DNA from: Micromonospora pisi
GTDB taxonomy: Bacteria > Actinomycetota > Actinomycetes > Mycobacteriales > Micromonosporaceae
DNA length: 64,000 nt
Assembly (NCBI RefSeq): GCF_003633685.1
Contig: NZ_RBKT01000001.1
Coordinates: 1,984,001-2,048,000, forward strand
Direction: 5' to 3'
In this document: positions 52,599 through 61,796 of the stretch, one piece after another
Layout of the letters: every line of letters begins with the position of its first letter
Position numbering within the stretch: the first letter of the stretch is position 1
Made by a program: the position numbers and the translations under genes
The notes under the pieces: generated by a model
The model's database searches: none
Told to the model about the DNA's origin: nothing
The model's input: only the letters and a program-made list of their open reading frames with translations

Positions 52599-53927
52599 CT
52601 ACGGGGTGAGGCGGTGCAGGTCGCGGGGGAAGGCGGCGACCTCGCGTACGTTCGCCGCGCCGGTCAGACGGGAGACGAACCGTTCCAGCCCGATCGCGAA
52701 GCCCCCGTGCGGTGGCATCCCGTACTGGAACGCGGCCACGTACGCGGCGACCGGCTCGACCGGCTCACCTCGGGCGGCGAGCGCGGCCAGGTAGTCGCTG
52801 TGCCGGTGCAGCCGCTGCCCGCCGGTGACCAGCTCCACCCCTCGGAAAAGCAGGTCGAACCCGTTCGAGTACGCCGCCTCGGCGCCACCGTCACCAACGG
52901 CCGGCCGGTGCTCGACACTGCCGGGCCGGGCGGGGTGGGTGTAGAACGGGCGCTTCGCCATCGGGTAACCGGTGACGAAGAGGAAGTCGGAGCCGTGCTC
53001 GGTCCTGGCCCACTCCCCCAGCGCCCGTTCGTGTGCCGGAGCGAGGTCCGGCTCGTCGGCTGCGGCGCCGGCGATCCGCAGCGCCTCGGTGAAGTGCACC
53101 GAGGGAATCTCGGCTGGTACCGACGGCAGTTCCACCCCGAGCGTGGCCAGCGCGCCACCGGCCCGCTCGGCGACCCCGGCGAGCATGCCGGCGAGCACGT
53201 CGCGGAGCATCGCCATCACGTCCCGGTGGTCGGCGATGAACCCGAACTCGACGTCGAGCGAGGTGTACTGGGCCAGGTGTCGGGCGGTGTCGTGCGGTTC
53301 GGCGCGAAACACCGGGCCGACCTCGTACACCCGCTCGAAGACGCCGACCATCAACTGTTTGTAGAACTGGGGCGACTGGGCCAGGTACGCGGGCCGGCCG
53401 AAGTAGTCGAGCGCGAAGACGTTCGCCCCGCTCTCGGTGGCACTGGCGACCACCTTCGGGGTGTGCACCTCGACGAAGTCACGGGCGTCGAGAGTGGCCC
53501 GGAACCCGGCCACGGCCGCCGCCGAGATGCGCAGCGCGGCCGACCGGGTGGGATGGCGCAGCGCGACCGACGCGTGGTCGAGCTGGGTCGGCAGGGTTGC
53601 CGCCAGGGCCGGCCGGTACAGGTCGAACGGGGGTGCGACGGCGGGTTCGCCGAGCAGTCGTACGGCGGGCTTCACCAGCTCGACCCCGGCGGGTGCCGCC
53701 TCGTTCGCGGCCACCTCGCCGGTGACCTCGAGCACGGTTTCCTCGGGCAGTTCGACCAACCGGGCCCGCAGGTCCGGGTCGGTGACCACGACCTGGGTGA
53801 GCCCGGCGGCGTCGCGCAGGATCAGGAACGCCACCGATTTGAGCAACCGGCGCCGGTGCACCCAGCCGGCGATCGTCACCGACCGGCCGACGTGGGTGGG
53901 GAGAGAGGTGGAAAGGACGCGTCGCAT
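52599..53927 (-). CDS. aspS: Aspartate-tRNA ligase, archaeal/eukaryotic type
   Basis: A 442-residue class II synthetase of the short archaeal type without the bacterial GAD insertion domain. An N-terminal OB-fold anticodon domain (about 1-100, VTIAGWVHRRRLLKSVAFLILRD) precedes the catalytic core with motif 2 FRAEPHDTARHLAQY and motif 3 GGFAIGLERFVSRL. Such enzymes may charge Asp only or both Asp and Asn tRNA. Most bacteria use a larger AspRS, so a second, house-keeping copy elsewhere is expected. The ATG at 53927 follows GGAGGT, and the leader carries an Asp-type T-box. Confidence 0.92.
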   Translation of the reverse strand: MRRVLSTSLPTHVGRSVTIAGWVHRRRLLKSVAFLILRDAAGLTQVVVTDPDLRARLVELPEETVLEVTGEVAANEAAPAGVELVKPAVRLLGEPAVAPPFDLYRPALAATLPTQLDHASVALRHPTRSAALRISAAAVAGFRATLDARDFVEVHTPKVVASATESGANVFALDYFGRPAYLAQSPQFYKQLMVGVFERVYEVGPVFRAEPHDTARHLAQYTSLDVEFGFIADHRDVMAMLRDVLAGMLAGVAERAGGALATLGVELPSVPAEIPSVHFTEALRIAGAAADEPDLAPAHERALGEWARTEHGSDFLFVTGYPMAKRPFYTHPARPGSVEHRPAVGDGGAEAAYSNGFDLLFRGVELVTGGQRLHRHSDYLAALAARGEPVEPVAAYVAAFQYGMPPHGGFAIGLERFVSRLTGAANVREVAAFPRDLHRLTP

Positions 53928-53935
53928 GTGGTGTT

Positions 53936-54220
53936 ACCTCCTCGTCAATCGCAACGCGATCCCCAGGGAGGTGTGGGCGAGCGGGAACCTCGCGGTGCCA
54001 CCACACCTTCACCGTCAGCGACGCGAGCCGCCGACGGCCTTCTTCGTCGCCCGTGACGGGGGCCAGTCGGCGGGCTCTACTGGGTGCCGGTACGTGCCCC
54101 GACACCGTTCTTCCCGCAGCTCAGGAGGGTCTTCACGGCCGGGCGGGGGCCACCTTCACAGCTACCGGTGACTCTCTCGAAACCCCGCTGGTCGAACCGT
54201 TACTCGGCTCCGTCGTCGCT
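53936..54220 (-). promoter_or_regulatory. T-box leader of aspS, specifier GAC (Asp)
   Basis: On the minus strand a stem I can be built: GGAG (54211-54208) pairs CTCC (54127-54124), the AGTA turn is at 54204-54201, and ACGG (54200-54197) pairs CCGT (54138-54135). The specifier loop GAAGAC then presents GAC (54131-54129), an Asp codon. The T-box sequence TGGTGGCACCGCG (54003-53991) has bulge UGGC, complementary to the GCCA end of tRNA(Asp). No U-run follows. Instead ACCTCC (53972-53967) can pair either with the GGTGTGG upstream side or with the Shine-Dalgarno GGAGGT (53941-53936), which suggests translational control. Confidence 0.85.
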
Positions 54221-54231
54221 GTTGACGCAGG

Positions 54232-54261
54232 ACCCTAGCAGGTGTCGTTACAGGCCCGTAA
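54232..54261 (-). promoter_or_regulatory. Candidate promoter for the aspS leader
   Basis: TTACGG (54261-54256) and TAGGGT (54237-54232) are separated by 18 bases, which puts the transcript start just before stem I of the T-box. The remaining 100 bases to the lipA start carry no recognised element. Confidence 0.5.
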
Positions 54262-54361
54262 CCGGATTCGAAACGGCGGGTGAGTGCGATCACAACCTGC
54301 GGGTAGTGAGCCCTGTCGCCTCCCGCTCCACCGACCCTTCGCTACGCGTAGGCTCGGATTC

Positions 54362-55393
54362 GTGACCATCGAGCAATCCGGAACGCCGACTGCCGCACCG
54401 CAGCCGGCCGGCAATGTCGCCACCGCTTCGGGCCCTCGGACCACTGGACCGGCGGCTCCCGAAGGGCGTCGTCTGCTCCGCGTCGAGGCGCGTAACGCTG
54501 CCACGCCGATCGAGCGGAAACCGCCGTGGATCAAGGTCAAGGCGAAGATGGGTCCGGAGTACACCCAGCTACGCAGCCTGGTCTCCCGCGAGGGACTGCA
54601 CACGGTCTGCCAGGAAGCCGGCTGCCCGAACATCTACGAGTGCTGGGAGGACCGCGAGGCGACCTTCCTCATCGGCGGTGATCAGTGCACCCGGCGGTGT
54701 GACTTCTGCCAGATCGACACCGGCAAGCCCGCCGAGTTCGACGCCGACGAGCCGCGCCGGGTCGGTGAGTCCGTGGCGACGATGGGGCTGCGGTACGCGA
54801 CCGTGACCGGCGTCGCCCGTGACGACCTGCCCGACGGCGGTGCCTGGCTCTACGCCGAGACGGTCCGCCAGATCCACGCCTTGCAGCAGGGCTGCGGCGT
54901 CGAGCTGCTGATCCCCGACTTCAACGGCGACCCGCAGCAGCTGGCCGAGGTCTTCGGTTCCCGGCCGGAGGTGCTCGCGCACAACGTCGAGACCGTGCCC
55001 CGGATCTTCAAGCGGATCCGGCCCGGGTTCCGTTACGAGCGGTCCCTCGACGTGATCACCCAGGCCCGCGCCGCCGGGCTGGTGACCAAGTCCAACCTGA
55101 TCCTCGGCCTGGGCGAGGAGCGCGAGGAGGTTTCGCAGGCACTGCGTGACCTGCACGCCGCCGGCTGCGAGCTGGTCACCATCACCCAGTACCTGCGGCC
55201 CACGCCCCGGCACCACCCGGTCGAGCGTTGGGTCAAGCCGGAGGAGTTCGTCGAGCTGGCCGCCGAGGCGGAGCAGATCGGTTTCGCCGGGGTGATGAGC
55301 GGGCCGCTGGTGCGCTCCTCGTACCGGGCCGGACGCCTCTACCAGCAGGCGCTCGACGCCCGCGAGGGCAACGTCGCCGCTTTGACGAACTGA
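54362..55393 (+). CDS. lipA: Lipoyl synthase
   Basis: A 343-residue radical SAM enzyme that inserts two sulfurs into octanoyl groups. The auxiliary cluster cysteines [12 protein letters not shown] and the radical SAM CxxxCxxC (CTRRCDFC) are intact. The GTG at 54362 starts a variable Ala/Pro-rich N-terminus; the core begins near [11 protein letters not shown]. It follows lipB in the block, but aspS is inserted between them on the other strand. Homologue Rv2218. Confidence 0.96.
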   Translation: MTIEQSGTPTAAPQPAGNVATASGPRTTGPAAPEGRRLLRVEARNAATPIERKPPWIKVKAKMGPEYTQLRSLVSREGLHTVCQEAGCPNIYECWEDREATFLIGGDQCTRRCDFCQIDTGKPAEFDADEPRRVGESVATMGLRYATVTGVARDDLPDGGAWLYAETVRQIHALQQGCGVELLIPDFNGDPQQLAEVFGSRPEVLAHNVETVPRIFKRIRPGFRYERSLDVITQARAAGLVTKSNLILGLGEEREEVSQALRDLHAAGCELVTITQYLRPTPRHHPVERWVKPEEFVELAAEAEQIGFAGVMSGPLVRSSYRAGRLYQQALDAREGNVAALTN

Positions 55394-55421
55394 ACTGCCG
55401 CGCTGACGAGCTGAACTGCCG
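55383..55421 (+). repeat. Duplication at the 3' end of lipA
   Basis: TGACGAACTGAACTGCCG (55383-55400) recurs as TGACGAGCTGAACTGCCG (55404-55421), 21 bases apart. The first copy contains the last lipA codons and its stop. The rest of the 235-base gap to the next gene holds no evident feature. Confidence 0.8.
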
Positions 55422-55630
55422 CCGGGACCGCCGTCAAGGGCGGATCCCGGCATCGCGGACGGCTGGGGTATTTCGTCGTAGCCGGGTCGGAAACACATTC
55501 GACATGTTAGATTCCGGCCGTCGAACCCCAGCCCCCGGCGATCCATGGCCAGCACGCATCCCACCTGCGGATCGTCGCTGGCCAGACGCTGGGGGTTGCC
55601 GTCAGCGCTTCGAAGGTGATTAATATCGTC

Positions 55631-57148
55631 ATGGCCACCTCGCCCCATACCGTGATCATCGGAGCCGGCCCGGCCGGGCTGACCGCGGCGTACGCACTGA
55701 CCAGGCGCGGCGCCACCGTCGAGGTCTTCGAGGCCGACGACGTGGTTGGCGGGATCAGCCGCACGGTGGAGCGCGAGGGTTGGCGGTTCGACATCGGCGG
55801 GCACCGCTTCTTCACCAAGGTCTCGCAGGTCGAGGCGTTGTGGCACGAGATCCTGCCGGACGAGGACTTCCTGCTGCGGCCCCGGATGAGCCGGATCTAC
55901 TACGACGGCAAGCTCTTCGACTATCCGCTCAAGGCCGGCAACGCGCTGCGCAACCTGGGTGTGTTCGAGGCGGTCCGCTGCGTCGGCTCGTACGCGTGGG
56001 CCCGGATCCGGCCGCCGAAGGACCAGAGTCACTTCGAGGGCTGGACGTCGGCCCGCTTCGGTAAACGGCTCTATGGCAAGTTCTTCAAGACGTACACCGA
56101 GAAGCTGTGGGGCATGCCCGCCACGGAGTTGCAGGCCGCCTGGGCGGCGCAACGGATCAAGAACCTCTCGCTCTCCACCGCGGTGATCAACGCGCTGCTG
56201 CCGAAGCGCAACCAGAAGGAGATCACCAGCCTGATCGAGGAGTTCCAGTACCCCAAGCTCGGCCCCGGCATGATGTGGGAACGCTGCGCCGAACACGTCG
56301 TCAAGGCCGGCGGCACGGTCACCCTGAACAGCTGGGCGACCGCCGTGCACCGGGGTGACGGCGGCGCGGTCGCGGTCACCGTGACCGATGCCGAACGCAG
56401 CCAGCGCCGCGACGCCGACCACGTCGTCTCCACCATGCCGCTCTCCCAGCTGGTGCAGATCATGGATCCGCCGGCCCCGCCACCGGTCCGGGCCGCGGCC
56501 TCCGCGCTGCGTTACCGCGACTTCCTCACCATCGCGCTGGTCGTCCCGGCGGAGGCCGGCTTCCCCGACAACTGGATCTACGTGCACACCCCGGGGGTAC
56601 GGGTCGGCCGGATCCAGAACTTCGGTTCCTGGTCGCCGTACCTGGTGCGGGACGGTTTCACCTGCCTGGGTCTGGAGTACTTCGTCTTCGAGGGTGACGA
56701 CCTGTGGGAGCTGGCGGACGACGATCTGGTCGCGCTCGGCACCGCCGAACTGGAGCAGTTGGGCCTGGTCACGCCCGGCGCGGTCAGCGCCGGTTACGTG
56801 GTACGGATGCCGAAGGCGTACCCGGTCTACGACGAGGGTTACGAGGACGCGGTCGAGACCATCCGGCGCTGGCTCGCCGAGGAGGTGCCGAACGTGCACC
56901 CGGTCGGCCGCAACGGCATGCACCGCTACAACAACCAGGACCACTCGATGCTCACCGCCATGCTGACCGCGGAGAACATCCTCGACGGCACCAGTCACGA
57001 CGTCTGGCAGGTCAACGTCGAGGAGGAGTACCACGAGGAGAAGGACTCCGGCTCGGGCGGCGGATCGGGCAGCCACGGCACCGGACGGTCCGCGCCCCTC
57101 CTGCCGAAGCAGCCCGGCGGCAGCCGTACGGCCGAGTGGACCAGCTGA
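55631..57148 (+). CDS. FAD-dependent oxidoreductase (UDP-galactopyranose mutase/amine oxidase-like)
   Basis: A 505-residue flavoprotein. It begins with the dinucleotide fold VIIGAGPAGLTAAYAL, then GGISRTVEREGWRFDIGGHRFF, and ends with an FAD-contact segment RYNNQDHSMLTAM. GGHRFF and YNNQDHSM are shared with Glf-like and polysaccharide-associated NAD(P)/FAD oxidoreductases. A Gly/Ser-rich tail follows. The ATG at 55631 is preferred over a GTG five codons upstream. Substrate unknown. It interrupts the lipA to DUF4191 order seen in mycobacteria. Confidence 0.88.
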   Translation: MATSPHTVIIGAGPAGLTAAYALTRRGATVEVFEADDVVGGISRTVEREGWRFDIGGHRFFTKVSQVEALWHEILPDEDFLLRPRMSRIYYDGKLFDYPLKAGNALRNLGVFEAVRCVGSYAWARIRPPKDQSHFEGWTSARFGKRLYGKFFKTYTEKLWGMPATELQAAWAAQRIKNLSLSTAVINALLPKRNQKEITSLIEEFQYPKLGPGMMWERCAEHVVKAGGTVTLNSWATAVHRGDGGAVAVTVTDAERSQRRDADHVVSTMPLSQLVQIMDPPAPPPVRAAASALRYRDFLTIALVVPAEAGFPDNWIYVHTPGVRVGRIQNFGSWSPYLVRDGFTCLGLEYFVFEGDDLWELADDDLVALGTAELEQLGLVTPGAVSAGYVVRMPKAYPVYDEGYEDAVETIRRWLAEEVPNVHPVGRNGMHRYNNQDHSMLTAMLTAENILDGTSHDVWQVNVEEEYHEEKDSGSGGGSGSHGTGRSAPLLPKQPGGSRTAEWTS

Positions 57149-57252
57149 CCGAGGCATCCCGGAACACGCCCGGCGGACGGCCAGGGGCCCGGCCGGGTGC
57201 ACCCGGTAGCCACGGGTGAACGAGATCCGCGCCGCCCACTACACTTCCACGC

Positions 57253-57942
57253 ATGGCAAAACCCCAGGAGAAGGTGTCGTTCGGCCAGCGGCTGAAGCAG
57301 ATCGGCATGGTGTTCTCGTTCACCGCCAAACAGGACAAGTGGTTCGTCCCGCTGGCCGCCGGTGCCGTACTGATTCCGCTCGCGCTGACCGTGGTCGCGG
57401 TCATGGCCTGGGGTTGGCTCTGGCTGCCGATCGGCATCCTGCTGACCGTGCTCGCCCTGCTCATCGTGCTGAACCTGCGTTCCAACCGGGCGATGATGAA
57501 CGCGGCCGAGGGGCAGCCGGGTGCGGCTCCCTCGATCCTGGAGAGCATGCGGGGTGACTGGCGGGTGACCCCGGCGGTCAGCTCGACCACCCAGATGGAC
57601 ATGGTGCACCTGGTCCTCTGCCGGGCCGGCGTGGTGCTGCTCGCCGAGGGGAACCCGCAGCGGGTCCGTGGGCTGCTCGGCCAGGAGAAGCGCCGGCTGG
57701 CGAAGGTGATCGGCAACGCGCCGCTCTACGACTACACGCTCGGCCAGGGCGAGGGTGAGCTGCCGATCCGCAAGCTGCGGATGACGCTGATGCGGCTGCC
57801 GCGCAACCTGAGCGGCAAGGACGTCAACGCGCTCGACCGGCGCCTGAAGGCGCTCACCGCCCGGCCGCAGATGCCCAAGGGCGCGATCCCGAAGAACATG
57901 CGGCCGGCGAAGGGTGCGTTCCGCCAGACCCGAGGTCGCTGA
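57253..57942 (+). CDS. DUF4191 membrane protein (Rv2219-like)
   Basis: A 229-residue protein with two helices near residues 30-78 and a cytoplasmic C-terminal domain (MVHLVLCRAGVVLLAEG, LLGQEKRRLAKVIGNAP, LDRRLKALTARPQMPKGAIPKNM). This matches actinobacterial DUF4191, which includes Rv2219 next to lipA. Function unknown. Position after lipA is conserved apart from the inserted FAD oxidoreductase. Confidence 0.88.
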   Translation: MAKPQEKVSFGQRLKQIGMVFSFTAKQDKWFVPLAAGAVLIPLALTVVAVMAWGWLWLPIGILLTVLALLIVLNLRSNRAMMNAAEGQPGAAPSILESMRGDWRVTPAVSSTTQMDMVHLVLCRAGVVLLAEGNPQRVRGLLGQEKRRLAKVIGNAPLYDYTLGQGEGELPIRKLRMTLMRLPRNLSGKDVNALDRRLKALTARPQMPKGAIPKNMRPAKGAFRQTRGR

Positions 57943-57958
57943 CCCGCACTGACGCGGC

Positions 57959-57990
57959 GAGGGCCCGGGACCGTCAGGTCCCGGGCCCTC
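57959..57990. terminator. Bidirectional hairpin after the DUF4191 gene
   Basis: A perfect 14-bp stem (57959-57972 with 57977-57990) with loop GTCA between convergent genes. Confidence 0.85.
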
Positions 57991-58013
57991 GGCGTGTCCG
58001 TACCTGGGCGGTT

Positions 58014-58919
58014 TCAGGGGCGGGCGCGCAGCCGGCGCAGCATCCGGGCGTCGGCGAAGCCGACCGTACGGGCGGCGGCCTCCACCGTCGTGCCGTGCCC
58101 GATCAGGTGCTCGGCCCGCTCGACCCGGAGCAGTTGCTGGTAGCGCAGCGGGGTCAGCCCGGTTGTCTGGCCGAAGAGCCGGGTCAGGGTCCGTTCGCTG
58201 ACCCCGACGGCGGTGGCGAGGTCGGCCAGGAGCAGGGGTTCGGTGAAGCGGGCGTCGATCTCGTCCTGTGCCCGGTGGACCGCGTCGCTGAGGTGGGCGC
58301 GGTGCCGCAGCATGGCGCTGGTCTGCTGCTCGTTGCCGTTGCGTCGGGCGTACACCACCATCGACCGGGCGATCCGGCCGGCGGCCGCGGGGCCGTGCCG
58401 GGTGGCCATCAGGTGCAACGCCAGGTCGATGCCGCTGGCGATGCCGGCCGAGGTGACCACCCGCCCGTCGACCACGTACAGCACGTCGCGGACGACGGTC
58501 GCCCTCGGGTAGCGCCGGGCCAGTTCGTCCTGCACCTCGTGGTGGGTGGTGCACCGTCGCCCGTCGAGCAGCCCGGCCCGACCGAGCGCGTCGGCGCCGG
58601 CACAGACGCTGGCCACCGTACCGCCGGCCGCGTGGTGGTCGGCCAGCCATCGGAGGGTGGCGGCAGTGAGCTGCCCGTTGCGGTCGATCGTCGGGGCAGA
58701 CCAACCGGGTACGACGATCAGGTCCTCCGGTCCGAGTGTCGGCCGCTCGACGCCGGCCCGTACCGGCAGTCCCTGTGCGGTCGGCACGTCCTCCTGCTCG
58801 CCCAGGTAGCTGAGCTGGTAGTCGTACCCGAGGTTCGCCGCGGTGGAGAAGACCTGTGCGGGTCCGGCCAGGTCGAGCAGGTGCACCTGGGGTACGAGCA
58901 GGAAGACGACCCGGGTCAC
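58014..58919 (-). CDS. GlxA-type AraC regulator with DJ-1/PfpI domain
   Basis: A 301-residue regulator. Residues 1-170 form a DJ-1/PfpI-like glutamine amidotransferase domain with the nucleophile-elbow segment ASVCAGADAL. The C-terminal part (about 210-301) is an AraC/XylS DNA-binding domain (LATAVGVSERTLTRLFGQTTGLTPLRYQQ, EAARTVGFADARMLRRL). The gene lies seven bases downstream of an isochorismatase-like gene and probably controls it. The GTG at 58919 is the start; no strong ribosome site is visible. Confidence 0.92.
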   Translation of the reverse strand: MTRVVFLLVPQVHLLDLAGPAQVFSTAANLGYDYQLSYLGEQEDVPTAQGLPVRAGVERPTLGPEDLIVVPGWSAPTIDRNGQLTAATLRWLADHHAAGGTVASVCAGADALGRAGLLDGRRCTTHHEVQDELARRYPRATVVRDVLYVVDGRVVTSAGIASGIDLALHLMATRHGPAAAGRIARSMVVYARRNGNEQQTSAMLRHRAHLSDAVHRAQDEIDARFTEPLLLADLATAVGVSERTLTRLFGQTTGLTPLRYQQLLRVERAEHLIGHGTTVEAAARTVGFADARMLRRLRARP

Positions 58920-58926
58920 GTGCGGT

Positions 58927-59532
58927 TCAGCCGACCGGTGCGGCGCCGACCGGGCTGGTCAGCTCGTCGACGGTACGGATGGTGGCGAACCGGCCGGCGA
59001 GGGCGTACTCAGTGCGGGTCACGATCTCGGCGGTGCCGAGGGTGCGCGGGTCGGCGATGATCTCCTCCACCGACCGTCCGGCCGGGGCGTCCCGGTGCGG
59101 GATCGGGAAGGTGGCGGTGGCGTCGGTGACGAAGGTGACCTCGAAGCCGAGGTCGGCGGCGAGGCGGGTGGTGGTCTCGCAGCACTGTTCGGTCTGGATG
59201 CCGCAGACGACCAGTTCCCGGATTCCGCCAGTGGTGAGAAGTTGGTGCAGGTTGGTGGTGGTGAAGGCGTTGCGTGAGGTTTTGGTCAGGACCGGCTCGC
59301 CGGTCTGCGCGGCGAGCGGTGCGATCAGCCGTACGTGACCGTTGACCGGGTCGAAAACGTCACCGGTGTCGGGTTCGCTGTGCAGCACCCAGACGACCAG
59401 GTCGCCGTTGTCGCGGGCGGCGTCGACCAGCCGGGACACCTGGCCGACCACGTCCGGGTTGGAGCCGGCCCGCCAGATGGGCCGCTGCCGGAACGATTCC
59501 TGTACGTCGATCACGAGGAGTGCTCTGCTCAT
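58927..59532 (-). CDS. Isochorismatase-like cysteine hydrolase
   Basis: A 201-residue hydrolase of the nicotinamidase/isochorismatase superfamily. The catalytic triad can be placed in LLVIDVQESF (Asp), TKTSRNAF (Lys) and GIQTEQCCETT (Cys). Such proteins hydrolyse amides or isochorismate-like compounds. The ATG at 59532 is chosen over an upstream hydrophilic extension. It is the first gene of a two-gene unit with the GlxA-type regulator. Confidence 0.9.
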   Translation of the reverse strand: MSRALLVIDVQESFRQRPIWRAGSNPDVVGQVSRLVDAARDNGDLVVWVLHSEPDTGDVFDPVNGHVRLIAPLAAQTGEPVLTKTSRNAFTTTNLHQLLTTGGIRELVVCGIQTEQCCETTTRLAADLGFEVTFVTDATATFPIPHRDAPAGRSVEEIIADPRTLGTAEIVTRTEYALAGRFATIRTVDELTSPVGAAPVG

Positions 59533-59600
59533 GTGTCGATCCTGACCCTGTTCGGTCATCGTAAGAAGACACAATCACGCCCGGTTCCGGACGGATCCGG

Positions 59601-60023
59601 TCAACTGCCTGCGGCGGGGCGGGCCGGGTCGGCCGGCACGATGACCGAGCCGACGGCCCGATCGTGCCAGCCGCGCCGCCGGCCGTCCATGATCAGAACC
59701 GGGATCACCAGACTGACCAGTACGCCGCGGAGCAGTCCCCGGATAACGCCGATCCGGCCACCGTCGGCGTACGCGACGCAGCGGAGCCGGGTGACGAACA
59801 TGCCCGGGGTCTGGGCGAAGAGCCCGACGAAGAAGCCGTACACCCCGATCAGCACGAGCACCGGGGGCCAGCCGTCGCGTACCGGGTCGCCGAAGAAGTT
59901 CGCCACCAGCAGGCAGAGAACCCAGTCGATGACCAGCGCGCCGAACCGGCGGGCCAGGCTCGGCGGCACGAAGGCCGGATCCGTCGCGGGGGTCGGGGTG
60001 ATGCGGTCATCCTGTGTCGCCAC
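59601..60023 (-). CDS. RDD family membrane protein
   Basis: A 140-residue protein with three to four hydrophobic helices and the RDD pattern: RRFGALVIDWVLCLLVA near the start and GWHDRAVGSVIV near the end. The mycobacterial RDD gene before glnA1 (Rv2219A, recalled) is the likely orthologue. RDD proteins are thought to move small ions or solutes, but this is not settled. Divergent from glnA across 267 bases. Confidence 0.88.
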   Translation of the reverse strand: MATQDDRITPTPATDPAFVPPSLARRFGALVIDWVLCLLVANFFGDPVRDGWPPVLVLIGVYGFFVGLFAQTPGMFVTRLRCVAYADGGRIGVIRGLLRGVLVSLVIPVLIMDGRRRGWHDRAVGSVIVPADPARPAAGS

Positions 60024-60194
60024 GGAGAGTCAGGGTATCGGTGCCCATCCGGTGTCTCCGCACCGGCCGGTCCGGTACGGGTCCGGACCGCGACACGGAG
60101 CCCGAGCACGGTCGCTCTCGGAGTGGGCGGAGTATCGTCCGAAGCGGGGGACCAGACCACGACCAACCAGCGAAGATCACGCTCCGCAGGTGAC

Positions 60195-60210
60195 GTAACA
60201 CGGCGGAAAC
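60195..60210 (+). promoter_or_regulatory. GlnR box upstream of glnA
   Basis: GTAAC (60195-60199) and GAAAC (60206-60210) are separated by six bases, the exact GlnR pattern gTnAC-n6-GaAAC known from Streptomyces. It lies 80 bases before the glnA start. Confidence 0.75.
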
Positions 60211-60290
60211 ATAAGAGACATGCTCGGGCAACGGCATGGTCATAGCGTCCCCAGCAGCCTAGCCACCCCGTGGACGTGCCAGGAGGATGT

Positions 60291-61715
60291 GTGTTCGCCA
60301 ATCCCGAGGAACTCCTGCGATACCTCAAGAATGAGGACGTAAAGTTCGTCGATGTACGTTTCTGTGACCTGCCCGGCGTGATGCAGCACTTCAACCTGCC
60401 GGTCGAGTCGTTCGACGAAAGCGTCTTCACCGACGGTCTCGCCTTCGACGGATCGTCGATCCGTGGTTTCCAGGCGATCCACGAGTCGGACATGCTGCTG
60501 CTTCCCGACGTGGCCACCGCCTTCATCGACCCGTTCCGGGTGGAGAAGACCCTGGCGCTCAACTTCTTCATCCACGACCCGTTCACCCGCGAGGCGTACT
60601 CGCGTGACCCGCGCAACGTGGCGAAGAAGGCCGAGGCGTACCTCGCGGCCAGCGGCATCGCCGACACCGCCTACTTCGGTGCCGAGGCCGAGTTCTACAT
60701 CTTCGACTCGATCCGGCACGAGACCTCGGCGAACCAGGCCTTCTACTACATCGACTCGATCGAGGGCGCCTGGAACACCGGCCGCGAGGAAGAGGGCGGC
60801 AACCGCGGCTACAAGACCGCGTACAAGGGTGGTTACTTCCCCGTGCCGCCGGTCGACCACTACGCCGACCTGCGCGACCAGATCGTCCGCAAGCTGATCG
60901 ACACCGGCTTCACCGTCGAGCGCTCGCACCACGAGGTCGGCACCGCCGGCCAGGCCGAGATCAACTACAAGTTCTCGACCCTGCTGCACGCGGGTGACCA
61001 GCTCCAGCTCTTCAAGTACATCGTGAAGAACCAGGCCTGGGCCGCCGGCAAGACCGCGACCTTCATGCCCAAGCCGCTCTTCGGCGACAACGGCTCCGGC
61101 ATGCACACCCACCAGAGCCTCTGGCTCGGTGGCGAGCCGCTGTTCTACGACGAGACCGGCTACGCCGGCCTGTCGGACACCGCGCGCTGGTACATCGGCG
61201 GTCTGCTGCACCACGCCCCGTCGCTGCTCGCCTTCACCAACCCGACGGTCAACTCGTACCGCCGCCTGGTGCCGGGCTTCGAGGCGCCGGTCAACCTGGT
61301 CTACTCGCAGCGCAACCGCTCCGCCTGCACCCGTATCCCGGTGACCGGCAGCAACCCGAAGGCCAAGCGCGTCGAGTTCCGGGTGCCGGACCCGTCCGCC
61401 AACGTCTACCTGGCCTTCTCGGCCATGATGATGGCCGGCCTGGACGGCATCAAGAGCAAGATCGAGCCGCCGACGCCGATCGACAAGGACCTCTACGACC
61501 TCCCGCCGGAGGAGTGGGGTTCGGTCAAGCAGGTGCCGGGCTCGCTGCCCGAGGTGCTCACCTCGCTCGAGGCCGACCACGACTACCTGCTCGAGGGCGG
61601 CGTCTTCACCCCCGACCTGATCTCCACGTGGGTCGACTACAAGCGGACCAACGAGGTCGACCCGGTGCGTCTGCGCCCGACCCCGCACGAGTTCGCCATG
61701 TACTACGACTGCTGA
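60291..61715 (+). CDS. glnA: Glutamine synthetase type I
   Basis: A 474-residue dodecameric GSI-beta enzyme forming glutamine from glutamate, ammonia and [31 protein letters not shown] and the adenylylation-site tyrosine in [10 protein letters not shown] are present, so covalent control by GlnE is expected. The GTG at 60291 follows AGGAGG. A GlnR box lies upstream and an 18-bp terminator downstream. The homologue of Rv2220, at the end of the conserved block; glnE is not next to it. Confidence 0.97.
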   Translation: MFANPEELLRYLKNEDVKFVDVRFCDLPGVMQHFNLPVESFDESVFTDGLAFDGSSIRGFQAIHESDMLLLPDVATAFIDPFRVEKTLALNFFIHDPFTREAYSRDPRNVAKKAEAYLAASGIADTAYFGAEAEFYIFDSIRHETSANQAFYYIDSIEGAWNTGREEEGGNRGYKTAYKGGYFPVPPVDHYADLRDQIVRKLIDTGFTVERSHHEVGTAGQAEINYKFSTLLHAGDQLQLFKYIVKNQAWAAGKTATFMPKPLFGDNGSGMHTHQSLWLGGEPLFYDETGYAGLSDTARWYIGGLLHHAPSLLAFTNPTVNSYRRLVPGFEAPVNLVYSQRNRSACTRIPVTGSNPKAKRVEFRVPDPSANVYLAFSAMMMAGLDGIKSKIEPPTPIDKDLYDLPPEEWGSVKQVPGSLPEVLTSLEADHDYLLEGGVFTPDLISTWVDYKRTNEVDPVRLRPTPHEFAMYYDC

Positions 61716-61728
61716 ACCCAGTCACCCT

Positions 61729-61775
61729 CGGCGAGCCGCCGACCGCCCCACACAGGTGCGGTCGGCGGCTCGCCG
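61729..61775 (+). terminator. Hairpin terminator after glnA
   Basis: A perfect 18-bp stem (61729-61746 with 61758-61775) with an 11-base loop, followed by CATTT. Confidence 0.9.
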
Positions 61776-61796
61776 CATTTGGCGGAGCTGACAGCA

